Assembly: GCA_021399405.1 (NCBI GenBank)
Contig: JAAFKL010000030.1
Span: 1 to 7,582, forward strand
DNA length: 7,582 nucleotides
DNA from: Candidatus Heimdallarchaeota archaeon
GTDB lineage: Archaea > Asgardarchaeota > Heimdallarchaeia > Heimdallarchaeales > Kariarchaeaceae
Direction of reading: 5' to 3'
The translations under genes were made by a program, and so were the position numbers. Below are positions 1 through 6,764 of the stretch, one piece after another. Below the pieces are notes generated by a model, which was not told the DNA's origin, made no database searches, and saw only the letters and a program-made list of their open reading frames with translations. Numbering within the stretch: position 1 is the stretch's first letter; the number at the start of each line of letters is the position of its first letter.

Positions 1-140
1 ACATCATCAGAGTTACACTTACGACAAACAGGTCTTGGAGGGACGGCGATTGTTTTACAATCATTACAAATGGAACCTACTATGCGATTTTGATTAATGC
101 TATCTTCATACGCTTTTACAACACGTGTAATTTCCTTCAT
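1..140 (-). CDS. DUF35 zinc-ribbon/OB-fold protein, N-terminal part (runs off window)
   Basis: The first 46 codons are present; the rest lies beyond base 1. The visible part has a short N-terminal helix (about residues 1-20) and a rubredoxin-like zinc ribbon with Cys25, Cys28, Cys39 and Cys42 (CxxC-x10-CxxC). The motif VPPRPVCRKC is typical of DUF35 (acyl-CoA-associated OB-fold) proteins. The OB-fold that normally follows is outside the window. The ATG follows the thiolase TAG with no gap, and a G-rich GAGAGGGG (148-155, minus strand) lies seven bases upstream inside the thiolase end, so the two genes are surely cotranscribed. In archaea, proteins of this family bridge acetoacetyl-CoA thiolase and HMG-CoA synthase and channel the intermediate; others partner thiolases in fatty-acid or sterol metabolism. 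The family call is firm. The mevalonate role is inference, because no HMG-CoA synthase gene is visible. Confidence 0.88.
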   Translation of the reverse strand, partial: MKEITRVVKAYEDSINQNRIVGSICNDCKTIAVPPRPVCRKCNSDD

Positions 141-1304
141 CTAATTACCCCTCTCAAGAATATGACATACAATTGTACTTCCACTACCACCCAAATTCTG
201 TGTCATTCCTAAATTTACATCAGATAATTGTCGTTGGCCAGCCATGTCATTTAACTGTTTGAAAACTTCTACAATTTGTGAGACACCAGTTGCACCAATA
301 GGATGACCCTTTGCTTTTAGGCCACCACTCACGTTAATAGGAAGATGCCCATCTCGAGCAGTTTCACCATCAAGTGTCACTTGACCTCCTTTGCCTTTTT
401 CAAAGAATCCCATATCCTCTATAGCCATAATCTCAGCAATTGTAAAACAATCATGGACTTCTGCAAAATCGATGTCCTTAGGTTGAAGATTAGCTCTCTC
501 AAATGCTTTTCTTGCAGCTACTTTTGTAGTGGTAAATCCAGTGAAATCATTTCGATCATGTAAAGACATCATATCAGAAGCTTGTGCAAAAGATCTGATT
601 TTTACTTTCGGACCATCAAATTTCTTTGCCTCTTCCCAAGGAACTATGATTAAAGCAGCTGCACCATCTGTAATAGGTGAACAATCATAGAGTGTTAATG
701 GATCTGCAATCATTAAAGAATTAACTGCTTTTTCAATTGTAATTTCTTTCCTAAACTGAGCTACTTCATTGTCAACTGCATTTTTGTGTGCTTTCACAGC
801 AACAGAAGCTCGCATTTCTGCGGATGTCCCAAATTCACGTTCATGCGCTCGTGCCATCATTGCGAATGCACCTGGAAAGGTTATACCGGATGCAACTTCA
901 TAGATGTCATCTGCACACATTGCTAATGCCTCAGTAATATGTGATGTGGGTAGATTGGTCATTTTTTCCGCACCCACGCTTAAGACTGTATCAAATAGTC
1001 CAGATCCTACTCCAATTATACCATGTAATGAAGCTAATCCTCCACTTGCACAGGCAGCTTCCAATCTAGTTGAAGGGATATTTCCCAAAGCTAAGTAATC
1101 TGGAATTCCTGGAGCTGCGTGAGATTGATGTTCGAAAATATCAGGACTAAGCATTCCTGCATAAATAGAATCAATATCATCCCGCTTTATTTGCGCCATT
1201 TCCATTGCTTCACGTGCTGCTGTGGTAATTAGCTCTCGGCTAGTTACTCTTCCTAAATTTCCGAATTTGGTGTGTCCAACACCTATAATGCCAACTTCTC
1301 TTAT
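141..1304 (-). CDS. SCP2-type thiolase (acetyl-CoA acetyltransferase family)
   Basis: Thiolase of the archaeal SCP-x type, condensing two acetyl-CoA to acetoacetyl-CoA or cleaving 3-ketoacyl-CoA. Counting from an ATA at 1302-1304 it has 387 residues, normal for the family. The nucleophilic Cys is residue 85 (EAACASGG), followed by EVHDCFTIAE (His284) and SGGLKAKGHPIGATG (His334); the C-terminus has QNLGGSGST. The first ATG in frame (1203-1205) would give 354 residues and lose IREVGIIGVGHTKFG, which is the conserved first strand of these thiolases. The open frame reaches back to a TAA at 1326-1328 but holds no ATG, GTG or TTG above 1205. The ATA has a GGTGG six bases upstream, so it is the preferred start here; a miscalled ATG is the main alternative. 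The gene is followed without a gap by its DUF35 partner. The family is certain, but the substrate (acetoacetyl-CoA for mevalonate, or longer chains) is not decided by sequence alone. Confidence 0.93.
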   Translation of the reverse strand: MREVGIIGVGHTKFGNLGRVTSRELITTAAREAMEMAQIKRDDIDSIYAGMLSPDIFEHQSHAAPGIPDYLALGNIPSTRLEAACASGGLASLHGIIGVGSGLFDTVLSVGAEKMTNLPTSHITEALAMCADDIYEVASGITFPGAFAMMARAHEREFGTSAEMRASVAVKAHKNAVDNEVAQFRKEITIEKAVNSLMIADPLTLYDCSPITDGAAALIIVPWEEAKKFDGPKVKIRSFAQASDMMSLHDRNDFTGFTTTKVAARKAFERANLQPKDIDFAEVHDCFTIAEIMAIEDMGFFEKGKGGQVTLDGETARDGHLPINVSGGLKAKGHPIGATGVSQIVEVFKQLNDMAGQRQLSDVNLGMTQNLGGSGSTIVCHILERGN

Positions 1305-1310
1305 TTTTGC

Positions 1311-1315
1311 CCACC
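1311..1315 (-). promoter_or_regulatory. Shine-Dalgarno site supporting an ATA thiolase start
   Basis: On the minus strand GGTGG lies six bases before the ATA at 1302-1304. The same GGTGG precedes the dsrE-like and tusA genes at spacings of four and eight bases, so it appears to be a working ribosome binding site in this genome. No comparable site precedes the in-frame ATG at 1205. It supports initiation at or next to the ATA, whether or not that base is correctly read. Confidence 0.45.
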
Positions 1316-1328
1316 CGACAATACGTTA

Positions 1329-1568
1329 AATGTTAGAATCAATAACTCTAACCATTATAATAAAGAATAACAAATATTTAAAACATAGCTTTGAAGTTGA
1401 AAATCGAATGGTAATAAATGGTGCTATGATATGTCATAAATCTTGATTTGATAAAAAAGAAAATTACGATTAGGAAAGCTGAAAATATAATAGAATTATT
1501 TTAAACTCAATAATAGCTAATTGTGAAAATTAATGCTAATTATCAAAATAATATTAGATTAAATCACT
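1329..1568. promoter_or_regulatory. Divergent intergenic region with candidate TATA boxes
   Basis: This very AT-rich stretch lies between the thiolase (minus) and the SepF-like unit (plus). On the minus strand, TTTAAATA (1377-1384) and TTTATTATA (1358-1366) are TATA-like and would place thiolase transcription starts about 30-50 bases before its start codon. On the plus strand, TATAATA after GAAAA (1482-1492) and AAAATAATATTA (1545-1556) are candidates for the SepF-like unit. An imperfect direct repeat of GCTAATT occurs near 1516 and 1535. I see no other gene or strong hairpin here. In DNA this AT-rich, TATA-like strings are common by chance, so individual boxes are weak calls. Confidence 0.3.
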
Positions 1569-1655
1569 ATGAAAGTAACTTTTATGAGGGTAATACCAGC
1601 GTGTTTCCTACGTATGCTTGCAAGATTTATTATTGAAAACATTGGAGTAATATGA
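1569..1655 (+). CDS. Possible 28-residue ORF overlapping the SepF-like start
   Basis: An ATG at 1569 opens a 28-codon frame that ends in a TGA at 1653-1655. That stop overlaps the ATG of the SepF-like gene at 1652 as ATGA, the classic arrangement for translational coupling. The peptide begins MKVTFMRVIPACFLRMLARF and is hydrophobic and basic, so it could form a short amphipathic or membrane-associated helix. The stretch is richer in G+C than the flanking non-coding DNA. Against it: no clear Shine-Dalgarno site precedes 1569, the frame is short enough to arise by chance, and no known family is recognised. It may be a leader peptide, a small membrane protein or nothing. Confidence 0.22.
   Translation: MKVTFMRVIPACFLRMLARFIIENIGVI
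1644..1647 (+). promoter_or_regulatory. Ribosome binding site of the SepF-like gene
   Basis: GGAG stands four bases before the first ATG (1652) and seven before the second (1655) of the tandem ATGATG. The longer spacing is more usual, so translation may begin at the second methionine. The difference is one residue. Confidence 0.5.
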
Positions 1656-2086
1656 TGGTAGATCCGGTCAGTTTGGCTGTTATTTCTGGTGCTTCAATGG
1701 TAAGTATGATAATTGGTAGATTTTCTAAAAATTCTACTAATGAGTATGAGGCACCTGACATAGAGACAAATGGAAAATTGCAGTTTATCAATCTAAAAGG
1801 ACCCGTTGATCCTCAACAATTCCTTCCAGAAATTCAAAAAGGAAAATCAATCTTTATCAATATTAGAGCGTTAATTACTTCCCCAGAAGATTTAAGTGAA
1901 TTTCTGTATAATCTTGAAATAACTGCAAAGCGATACAATTTAGCACTCAAACAAATTTCATCACAACTATTACTCCTTACAACTCGAGAACAATTATTGA
2001 GATCAAAAACTATATCGCAAGCAGTAAATCGAGATTCTACTTCAAAAACAATCTCAAAACAAAATATCGAAATAATGGCAGGTTAA
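1652..2086 (+). CDS. SepF-like (DUF552-type) small protein
   Basis: A 144-residue protein in three parts. Residues 5-24 form a hydrophobic segment (PVSLAVISGASMVSMIIGRF) that resembles a membrane-targeting helix or a single membrane anchor. A polar linker follows (25-42). Residues 43-112 have the strand-helix-strand-helix-strand pattern of SepF: INLKGPVDP, then QKGKSIFINIRAL (the counterpart of 'vvvNl..l'), a helix, and SSQLLLLTT where SepF ends in 'flltP'. The last 30 residues are Ser/Thr/Lys-rich and probably disordered. SepF tethers FtsZ to the membrane in bacteria and in FtsZ-bearing archaea. The glycines usual at the SepF dimer helix (GG before D) are replaced here by RYNLALK, so this is a diverged member or a structural relative. 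The call rests on pattern recognition only; no cell-division gene is next to it. Confidence 0.45.
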   Translation: MMVDPVSLAVISGASMVSMIIGRFSKNSTNEYEAPDIETNGKLQFINLKGPVDPQQFLPEIQKGKSIFINIRALITSPEDLSEFLYNLEITAKRYNLALKQISSQLLLLTTREQLLRSKTISQAVNRDSTSKTISKQNIEIMAG

Positions 2087-2100
2087 TTCTTTTTTCTATT
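2087..2100 (+). terminator. T-rich terminator of the SepF-like gene
   Basis: TTCTTTTTTCTATT directly follows the stop codon. Archaeal transcription commonly ends at such oligo-T tracts without a strong hairpin. The 55-base gap to the convergent mobA gene also holds a short dyad, TATTC-T-GAATA (2107-2117). No equally clear T-tract is seen for mobA on the minus strand. Confidence 0.4.
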
Positions 2101-2141
2101 ATTGACTATTCTGAATATTTAATCAATCAGCCTTGTTATAT

Positions 2142-2975
2142 CTATTCTAAATCACATTCCTTATACAAATCACCTAAAATTTTCTTTGCATCTTTGAGAA
2201 TATTATTTTTAATGTGTGGGATAATTTCAGGTGACAACCATGATTGAAGTTCATTTTTGAATGACTTACAGGAGGATTCAAATTTTCCATGATATTTAGG
2301 TTTGATTTGATCGGTCTCAGCTAACTCAGAAGGATCAATTATTGAGCCCTCTAGTTTCTTTAGCTGTTCAGGCTTATTTACATTGATAAACTGTCCTTCA
2401 TTTGTGAAATTCAAAATCGAAAGATTATCGACTATTCTAATTATATCTGTCAATCTTTCAAATTCGGATGATTGAGATAAATTTGACAATAGTATTTTCA
2501 TTTTATCTACATCGAACGCTAAAAACGAGGCAATAATCCTCTCTTTGTTAATCGAGACGGTAACTAGGTCGGTCTTAGGGGTCGATCGCATTACGCTGAT
2601 TAATTGAGTCATATCATTCAAATCAATCATCAAATTATCAACTCCAATTACAAGACCGAATTTAGCTCTGAGCTTAGGAATAATATTTAGCAATGCTTTC
2701 ATTGGACCTTGATCTTCAATCACGTCTACGTGGAAATTGAATTTTCGAAGATCTAGATTAGTCTCCTTTAAAGAAGAGATACAATCATTTTGTATTTTCT
2801 CTGAACTTACGGAAACAATGATTTCAGATCCTATATTACGTAAAGACCAAAGTCTTCTAGCCAATAATGTTTGTCCTTCAAAATATTGTAAAGCTTTGAT
2901 TTCATTTCCAAACCTTCTAGAATAGCCTCCTGCGAGGATTAGGATATTGACATCATAATCTAGATCAGAATTCAT
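2142..2975 (-). CDS. mobA: MobA-type molybdenum cofactor guanylyltransferase with C-terminal extension
   Basis: A nucleotidyltransferase that joins GMP to molybdopterin to make the MGD form of the cofactor, in the cytoplasm. The N-terminal signature LAGGYSRRFG (residues 14-23) binds the nucleotide. Lys27 follows in NEIKAL, one residue further out than in the usual GxDKAL. QGPMKALL (89-96) matches the 'GPL.Gi' loop. Asp113 in VIGVDNLMI occupies the metal-binding Asp of the 'GcDmPf' motif. FINVNKPEQLKKLE (196-209) matches the family's 'NiNtpeDl' end. Bacterial MobA ends here at about 200 residues; this protein continues with some 67 charged, probably helical residues (211-277) that I do not recognise. 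No Shine-Dalgarno site precedes the ATG, so the transcript may be leaderless or short-leadered. Another sugar or nucleotide transferase of the same fold is possible, but the molybdopterin enzyme about 1.4 kb away favours MobA. Confidence 0.75.
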   Translation of the reverse strand: MNSDLDYDVNILILAGGYSRRFGNEIKALQYFEGQTLLARRLWSLRNIGSEIIVSVSSEKIQNDCISSLKETNLDLRKFNFHVDVIEDQGPMKALLNIIPKLRAKFGLVIGVDNLMIDLNDMTQLISVMRSTPKTDLVTVSINKERIIASFLAFDVDKMKILLSNLSQSSEFERLTDIIRIVDNLSILNFTNEGQFINVNKPEQLKKLEGSIIDPSELAETDQIKPKYHGKFESSCKSFKNELQSWLSPEIIPHIKNNILKDAKKILGDLYKECDLE

Positions 2976-3187
2976 TTTTCTTTGCTTCTAGTTAATAATC
3001 TGAAGTTCTTAATTATTAAGTACGATGTCAGTAAGACATTTACAAATTCAAAGTAATTACCAGCTTAATCGTTTATTATCCTCGACTGGTAGTTTTGTTA
3101 ATGATGATAATTCACAACGATATCAAATAAGACATTTTGTTATTTTGACGTACAAAATCTTTTCAATTTAGCTACTTGATAGATTTC
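2976..3187. promoter_or_regulatory. Divergent intergenic region between mobA and the zinc-ribbon membrane gene
   Basis: These 212 AT-rich bases must carry both promoters. They contain a perfect dyad CTTAAT-T-ATTAAG (3008-3020), 32 bases before the mobA ATG, which could be the minus-strand TATA element or an operator. On the other side ATTTTG-ACGTA-CAAAAT (3142-3158) ends 29 bases before the ATG at 3188, the distance of a TATA/BRE region for a leaderless transcript. No gene is seen inside. Confidence 0.3.
3002..3017 (+). repeat. 16-bp direct repeat, copy 1
   Basis: GAAGTTCTTAATTATT occurs here and again, identically, at 4333-4348. Both copies lie in gene-start regions: this one upstream of mobA (reading away from that gene), the other just upstream of the Mo oxidoreductase (reading towards it). 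It may be a shared promoter or operator element, but AT-rich composition makes chance a fair alternative. Confidence 0.35.
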
Positions 3188-4234
3188 ATGGGAATTGACG
3201 GAGATTTTCGAAATAATTTTTGTGGTGATTGTGGTGCCCAAGTGGAAAAGTCAAATAAATATTGTAATACCTGTGGGAATACTCTTGATGGGAGACAAAC
3301 AATAAATGAAAAAATAAAAGTGAATCAGATCTCTGAGAATCAAAATAATGCAATTCCGTATCCGATAAGTCCAGTTCAACAACAATTAATGTTCAATCCC
3401 CTTTATAATTTATACAATATTTCTAATCTTCTAGAAGGAGTGAAATCAGCTTACAAACAGAAATTTTCCTCCATTATTACTCTGTTCGGATTATTTTATA
3501 TTGTTTTATCAGTTATTACATTTTTCATCTTAAATACAATAATCAATGCCTATGAATTAGATGCAACTTCTGATGATCTCATTATTGACTTCCTCACCCA
3601 AATAGTAATTTCATTAACAGTGATGCTCATAATTACAATTATGCAGTTTATACCAAATAGTTTCCTTTACAGGATAATTGATAATCTTGAAACAGATCGT
3701 ATTGAAACCTGGGGAGATACAATAAGATATTGTGTTTCAAAATGGCCCAATTACATACTTTTTGGGTTATTTAATCTAGGATTACTGATTGGTACAATCC
3801 TTCTGGTTAACATAGCTTTTCTTATAGATATTTTATTCGGGATTGCAATCTTATTTGTAGCATATTTTGCTTTCTTCTATATACTATTGAAGCTAATTTC
3901 TACTCCGGCATACATCATAATGGACGGAATGAGCCTTCGTCAAGCTTTATCTACCAGTTGGAATCGAATGAATGGTAGGCTAGGATCATATTTTGTCGCT
4001 TCGATTATCATAGGTGTCTTTGGTAGTGTTGTTAGTTCATTTGTCGACATACCACTTTCCATCTTACTAGGAGATATTGGACTAATTGGACTGTTCATAA
4101 TCCCTGCGTTCGGTCAAATATTTATTGGCCCGTTGAAATCCTTGCTGATTATTTCGGTATATTATCTTACGAAAATCTCGGAAGGCGAAATCAGAACCAG
4201 CAAAATATTCCGGAATTTGACCAGCTATCTTTGA
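3188..4234 (+). CDS. Zinc-ribbon multi-pass membrane protein
   Basis: A 348-residue protein. An N-terminal zinc ribbon carries FCGDCG (Cys12, Cys15) and YCNTCG (Cys26, Cys29), a pattern common in archaeal zinc-ribbon domains. A polar linker (35-85) follows, then about six membrane segments at roughly 95-118, 135-158, 188-210, 212-238, 268-290 and 298-325. The loop TPAYIIMDGMSLRQALSTSWNRMNGR is like the helix that recurs in GPDPase-membrane/DUF7544/DUF975-type proteins ('..s.~eAl~~Sw~~t~g..'). The zinc ribbon is probably cytoplasmic. Function is unknown; I do not assign one. The ATG at 3188 is preferred over an in-frame TTG at 3176, because no ribosome site precedes either and ATG is the stronger codon. 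The stop overlaps an unused TTG of the next frame. The downstream Mo oxidoreductase has the same direction, 146 bases away. Confidence 0.75.
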   Translation: MGIDGDFRNNFCGDCGAQVEKSNKYCNTCGNTLDGRQTINEKIKVNQISENQNNAIPYPISPVQQQLMFNPLYNLYNISNLLEGVKSAYKQKFSSIITLFGLFYIVLSVITFFILNTIINAYELDATSDDLIIDFLTQIVISLTVMLIITIMQFIPNSFLYRIIDNLETDRIETWGDTIRYCVSKWPNYILFGLFNLGLLIGTILLVNIAFLIDILFGIAILFVAYFAFFYILLKLISTPAYIIMDGMSLRQALSTSWNRMNGRLGSYFVASIIIGVFGSVVSSFVDIPLSILLGDIGLIGLFIIPAFGQIFIGPLKSLLIISVYYLTKISEGEIRTSKIFRNLTSYL

Positions 4235-4380
4235 TTTTATTTCCAAATCAACAAGAACGTCCCCCTGTAAGAATAATTATAGTGGTATCTTCTAGATTGG
4301 AATTCATTTTTCCCTACTTCGATTCTCTAAAGGAAGTTCTTAATTATTCACTTTCAAAGACTACAAACACGGAAATCAAA
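4235..4380 (+). promoter_or_regulatory. Leader/promoter region of the Mo oxidoreductase gene
   Basis: These 146 bases are open in the frame of the downstream gene back to a TTG at 4231. The translated stretch does not resemble the family's N-terminus, so I treat it as non-coding. TTCTTAATTATT (4337-4348) is TATA-like; with the usual 25-base spacing transcription would start near 4370, some 10 bases before the ATG. A second AT-rich box, AATAATTATA, lies around 4271-4280. Confidence 0.35.
4333..4348 (+). repeat. 16-bp direct repeat, copy 2
   Basis: GAAGTTCTTAATTATT is identical to 3002-3017. It lies 32 bases before the Mo oxidoreductase ATG and includes the best TATA candidate for that gene. 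Confidence 0.35.
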
Positions 4381-6549
4381 ATGGGTAAATCTAAACGAAT
4401 TGCTAAAAAACGTGGTGGGGGTTGGCCGGCAGTTGTCTATTCTATGAAATTAGCAAAAAAGGCAGGTCCATTGAAATTGTTAAAGGCAATTCGAAAGTCA
4501 AATGTTTGCAAAACATGTGCCTTTGGAATGAAAGGTGCAAGGAATGAACTAGGAGAGGGATTACAAATTTGTAAAAAAGGGATGCAGGCAATAACTCAAG
4601 ATCTTATGCCAGGAATCCCAAAAGAATTCTGGGAAACCCATCCAATTGATCTTCTGAAGACATATTCTGGTAAAGAATTAGAAGGATTAGGTAGATTAAT
4701 ACACCCACTTTATAGGAAAATAGGCGATGAATATTTTACATCAATCTCTTGGGATGATGCATTCGAGAAAATATTCGACCAATTTCGGAATGTTACTTCT
4801 GATAAGACGTTTTTTTATACCTCAGGTAGATCTTCAAATGAAGCTGCATTTTTAACTCAATTATTAGCAAGACAATATGGCGCGAATAATGTTAACAATT
4901 GTTCATTTTATTGCCATCAAGCCACTGGAGTAGGTTTGAGTCAGACTTTTGGTTCCGGAACATCAACAGTTGAATTAGAAGATGTGGACAAATCAGACTT
5001 GGTAGTGCTGATTGGTGCAAATCCAAGTTCAAACCATCCTCGATTCATGACCCACCTAATGAACTTAAGAAAACGAAAAGGATCTGTGTTAATTATCAAT
5101 CCTTTCAAAGAAGTGGGACTTGAGAAATTCGCTATACCCAGTAAGGTCAGAAGTTTGCTTTTCACTAGTGATATTGCCTCTGACTACTTTCAACCCCATT
5201 GCGGTGGAGATATGAGTTTTCTCAAAGCAGCTACGGCTAAAATATGGATAGATGGTTTTGGTAACAAAGAATTTATGGAAAAACATTGTAATAATTTCGA
5301 AGAATGGTTAGCAGATATTGAGACTACAGATATTGCAAAATTATTAACTCAAGCTGGTTTAACTGAGGATGAATTAGACGTATTTTGTGAATATTTGATT
5401 AATGCAAATAATGTTATTTTTACTTGGGCAATGGGATTGACACATCAAATACATGGGGTAGAAACAATAAGGATCCTAGCTAATCTTGCACTTATGTTGG
5501 GGATGATCGGCAAGGAAGGAGCAGGTCTACTTCCATTAAGGGGGCATTCAAATGTTCAAGGAGTGGGTACAGTCGGAGTCGTTCCTAAACTAAAACCAAA
5601 AATGGTTGATGCGTTAGCTGAGCATTTACAAGTCACTGTACCGGATCAACCCGGATTAGATACTTTTGCCAGTATTGAAGCTGCTGAACGAGGTGAAATA
5701 GATTTTGCTCTCCTACTTGGTGGAAATCTTTATGGATCAAATCCAAATTTAAACAGAGCAGGTCAAGCATTAAATAATATTAATTTTACACTACAAATTA
5801 GTACAACGTTCAACCTTGGTCATATTTTTGGTCAGGGCAAAGAATGTTTGATACTTCCAGTTCGAACAAGAGATGAAGAAACACAGATCACAACACAAGA
5901 AAGTATGTTTAATTTTGTTAGGTATTCAGTTGGAGGATCAAAATCACCTGCTGAGGATTTGCCAACAGAGACAGAAATTATTGGTAATATAGGTCGGACA
6001 ATCTTTCCAGATGGATCTATATCTTGGACTGATATGGCAAATCATGATTCTATTCGTGAAGTGATATCTAATGTAGTTCCGGGACTGAAAGAGATAATTT
6101 CAGTAACAGAAAAAGAATTTACCGTCCCTGGTAGAGTCTATCATGAACCTGAATTTAATACACCAAATAAGAAAGCAAATCTCGGTGTTTTCTCACCTCC
6201 AGACACTAGTCCAAAAACTGGTCATTTCAATTTAACCACATTCAGATCAGAGGGTCAATTTAACACGATAATTTATGATGAGGAGGATATATACAGAGGA
6301 ACAAATCATAGAAATGTTGTTTTTATTAGTCAAGTCGATCTTGATCAGATGGAAATTGAATCCGGAAATCAGGTCATTGTGAAATCAGAAATTGGAGAAA
6401 TGAAGGTTGAAGCAGTTTCGGCAAGAATTCGCCCTGGGAATCTAGCAATGTTTTATCCTGAAGCAAATCAAATAGTACCTGCAAAACTCGATCCTAAATC
6501 CAGAACGCCATCTTTCAAACGAATTACGGTAAGTTTAAAGAAAAACTAG
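4381..6549 (+). CDS. FdhF/YdeP-family molybdopterin oxidoreductase (formate dehydrogenase alpha-like)
   Basis: A 722-residue cytoplasmic molybdopterin oxidoreductase with no Tat or Sec signal. The N-terminus (GGGWPAVVYSMKLAKKAG, then VCKTCAFGM) is typical of the YdeP branch. Cys43, Cys46 and Cys64 could bind an iron-sulfur cluster; the fourth ligand of classical formate dehydrogenases is missing. Lys66 in CKKG matches the conserved Lys after the last cluster Cys of E. coli FdhF (CLKG). Cys178-His179 (SFYCHQATGVGL) occupy the position of FdhF Sec140-His141, and Arg387 in PLRGHSNVQG that of Arg333. The MGD-binding stretches GANPSSNHPR (212-221) and GGNLYGSNPN (447-456) are present, and a C-terminal dinucleotide-binding barrel spans about 610-722. 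Formate or another small substrate is plausible; E. coli YdeP itself is linked only to acid resistance. The ATG at 4381 is chosen because an upstream in-frame TTG (4231) adds 50 unrelated residues. Neighbouring mobA would supply the cofactor. Confidence 0.88.
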   Translation: MGKSKRIAKKRGGGWPAVVYSMKLAKKAGPLKLLKAIRKSNVCKTCAFGMKGARNELGEGLQICKKGMQAITQDLMPGIPKEFWETHPIDLLKTYSGKELEGLGRLIHPLYRKIGDEYFTSISWDDAFEKIFDQFRNVTSDKTFFYTSGRSSNEAAFLTQLLARQYGANNVNNCSFYCHQATGVGLSQTFGSGTSTVELEDVDKSDLVVLIGANPSSNHPRFMTHLMNLRKRKGSVLIINPFKEVGLEKFAIPSKVRSLLFTSDIASDYFQPHCGGDMSFLKAATAKIWIDGFGNKEFMEKHCNNFEEWLADIETTDIAKLLTQAGLTEDELDVFCEYLINANNVIFTWAMGLTHQIHGVETIRILANLALMLGMIGKEGAGLLPLRGHSNVQGVGTVGVVPKLKPKMVDALAEHLQVTVPDQPGLDTFASIEAAERGEIDFALLLGGNLYGSNPNLNRAGQALNNINFTLQISTTFNLGHIFGQGKECLILPVRTRDEETQITTQESMFNFVRYSVGGSKSPAEDLPTETEIIGNIGRTIFPDGSISWTDMANHDSIREVISNVVPGLKEIISVTEKEFTVPGRVYHEPEFNTPNKKANLGVFSPPDTSPKTGHFNLTTFRSEGQFNTIIYDEEDIYRGTNHRNVVFISQVDLDQMEIESGNQVIVKSEIGEMKVEAVSARIRPGNLAMFYPEANQIVPAKLDPKSRTPSFKRITVSLKKN

Positions 6550-6764
6550 AGATATGAAATTCGGATAAATATAAATTAGAAAATACACATGAATTGAATT
6601 GTTTTATTCATTTTACAATACATTTTAATATTTTTGAGGGTAATTATTCAGATTTCCGATGATTTACCTTTCCATAAACAATATTATGAAGTGTAATTCA
6701 TTTAGTTTAATCATAAATACTTGATTTGAATTGCAATAATACATTTATTTAGATGATTATATTT
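6550..6764. other. Gene-free AT-rich stretch with possible terminator
   Basis: No coding frame of note on either strand. A weak hairpin, ATGAAT (6589-6594) with ATTCAT (6606-6611), is followed by TTT and further T-rich runs (6601-6640); this is the best candidate for the end of the Mo oxidoreductase transcript. The remainder is simple AT-rich sequence in which I see nothing definite. Confidence 0.35.

Noticed and set aside
345..563. Plus-strand open frame inside the thiolase gene
   Set aside because: Antisense to conserved thiolase residues; composition and lack of any motif mark it as a shadow.
4231..4380. In-frame extension of the Mo oxidoreductase from a TTG
   Set aside because: The 50 extra residues do not resemble the family N-terminus, the TTG overlaps the previous stop codon and no ribosome site precedes it. 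The ATG at 4381 starts a family-like sequence.
4941..5286. Two minus-strand open frames inside the Mo oxidoreductase
   Set aside because: They oppose the conserved MGD-binding region and show no domain or ribosome site.
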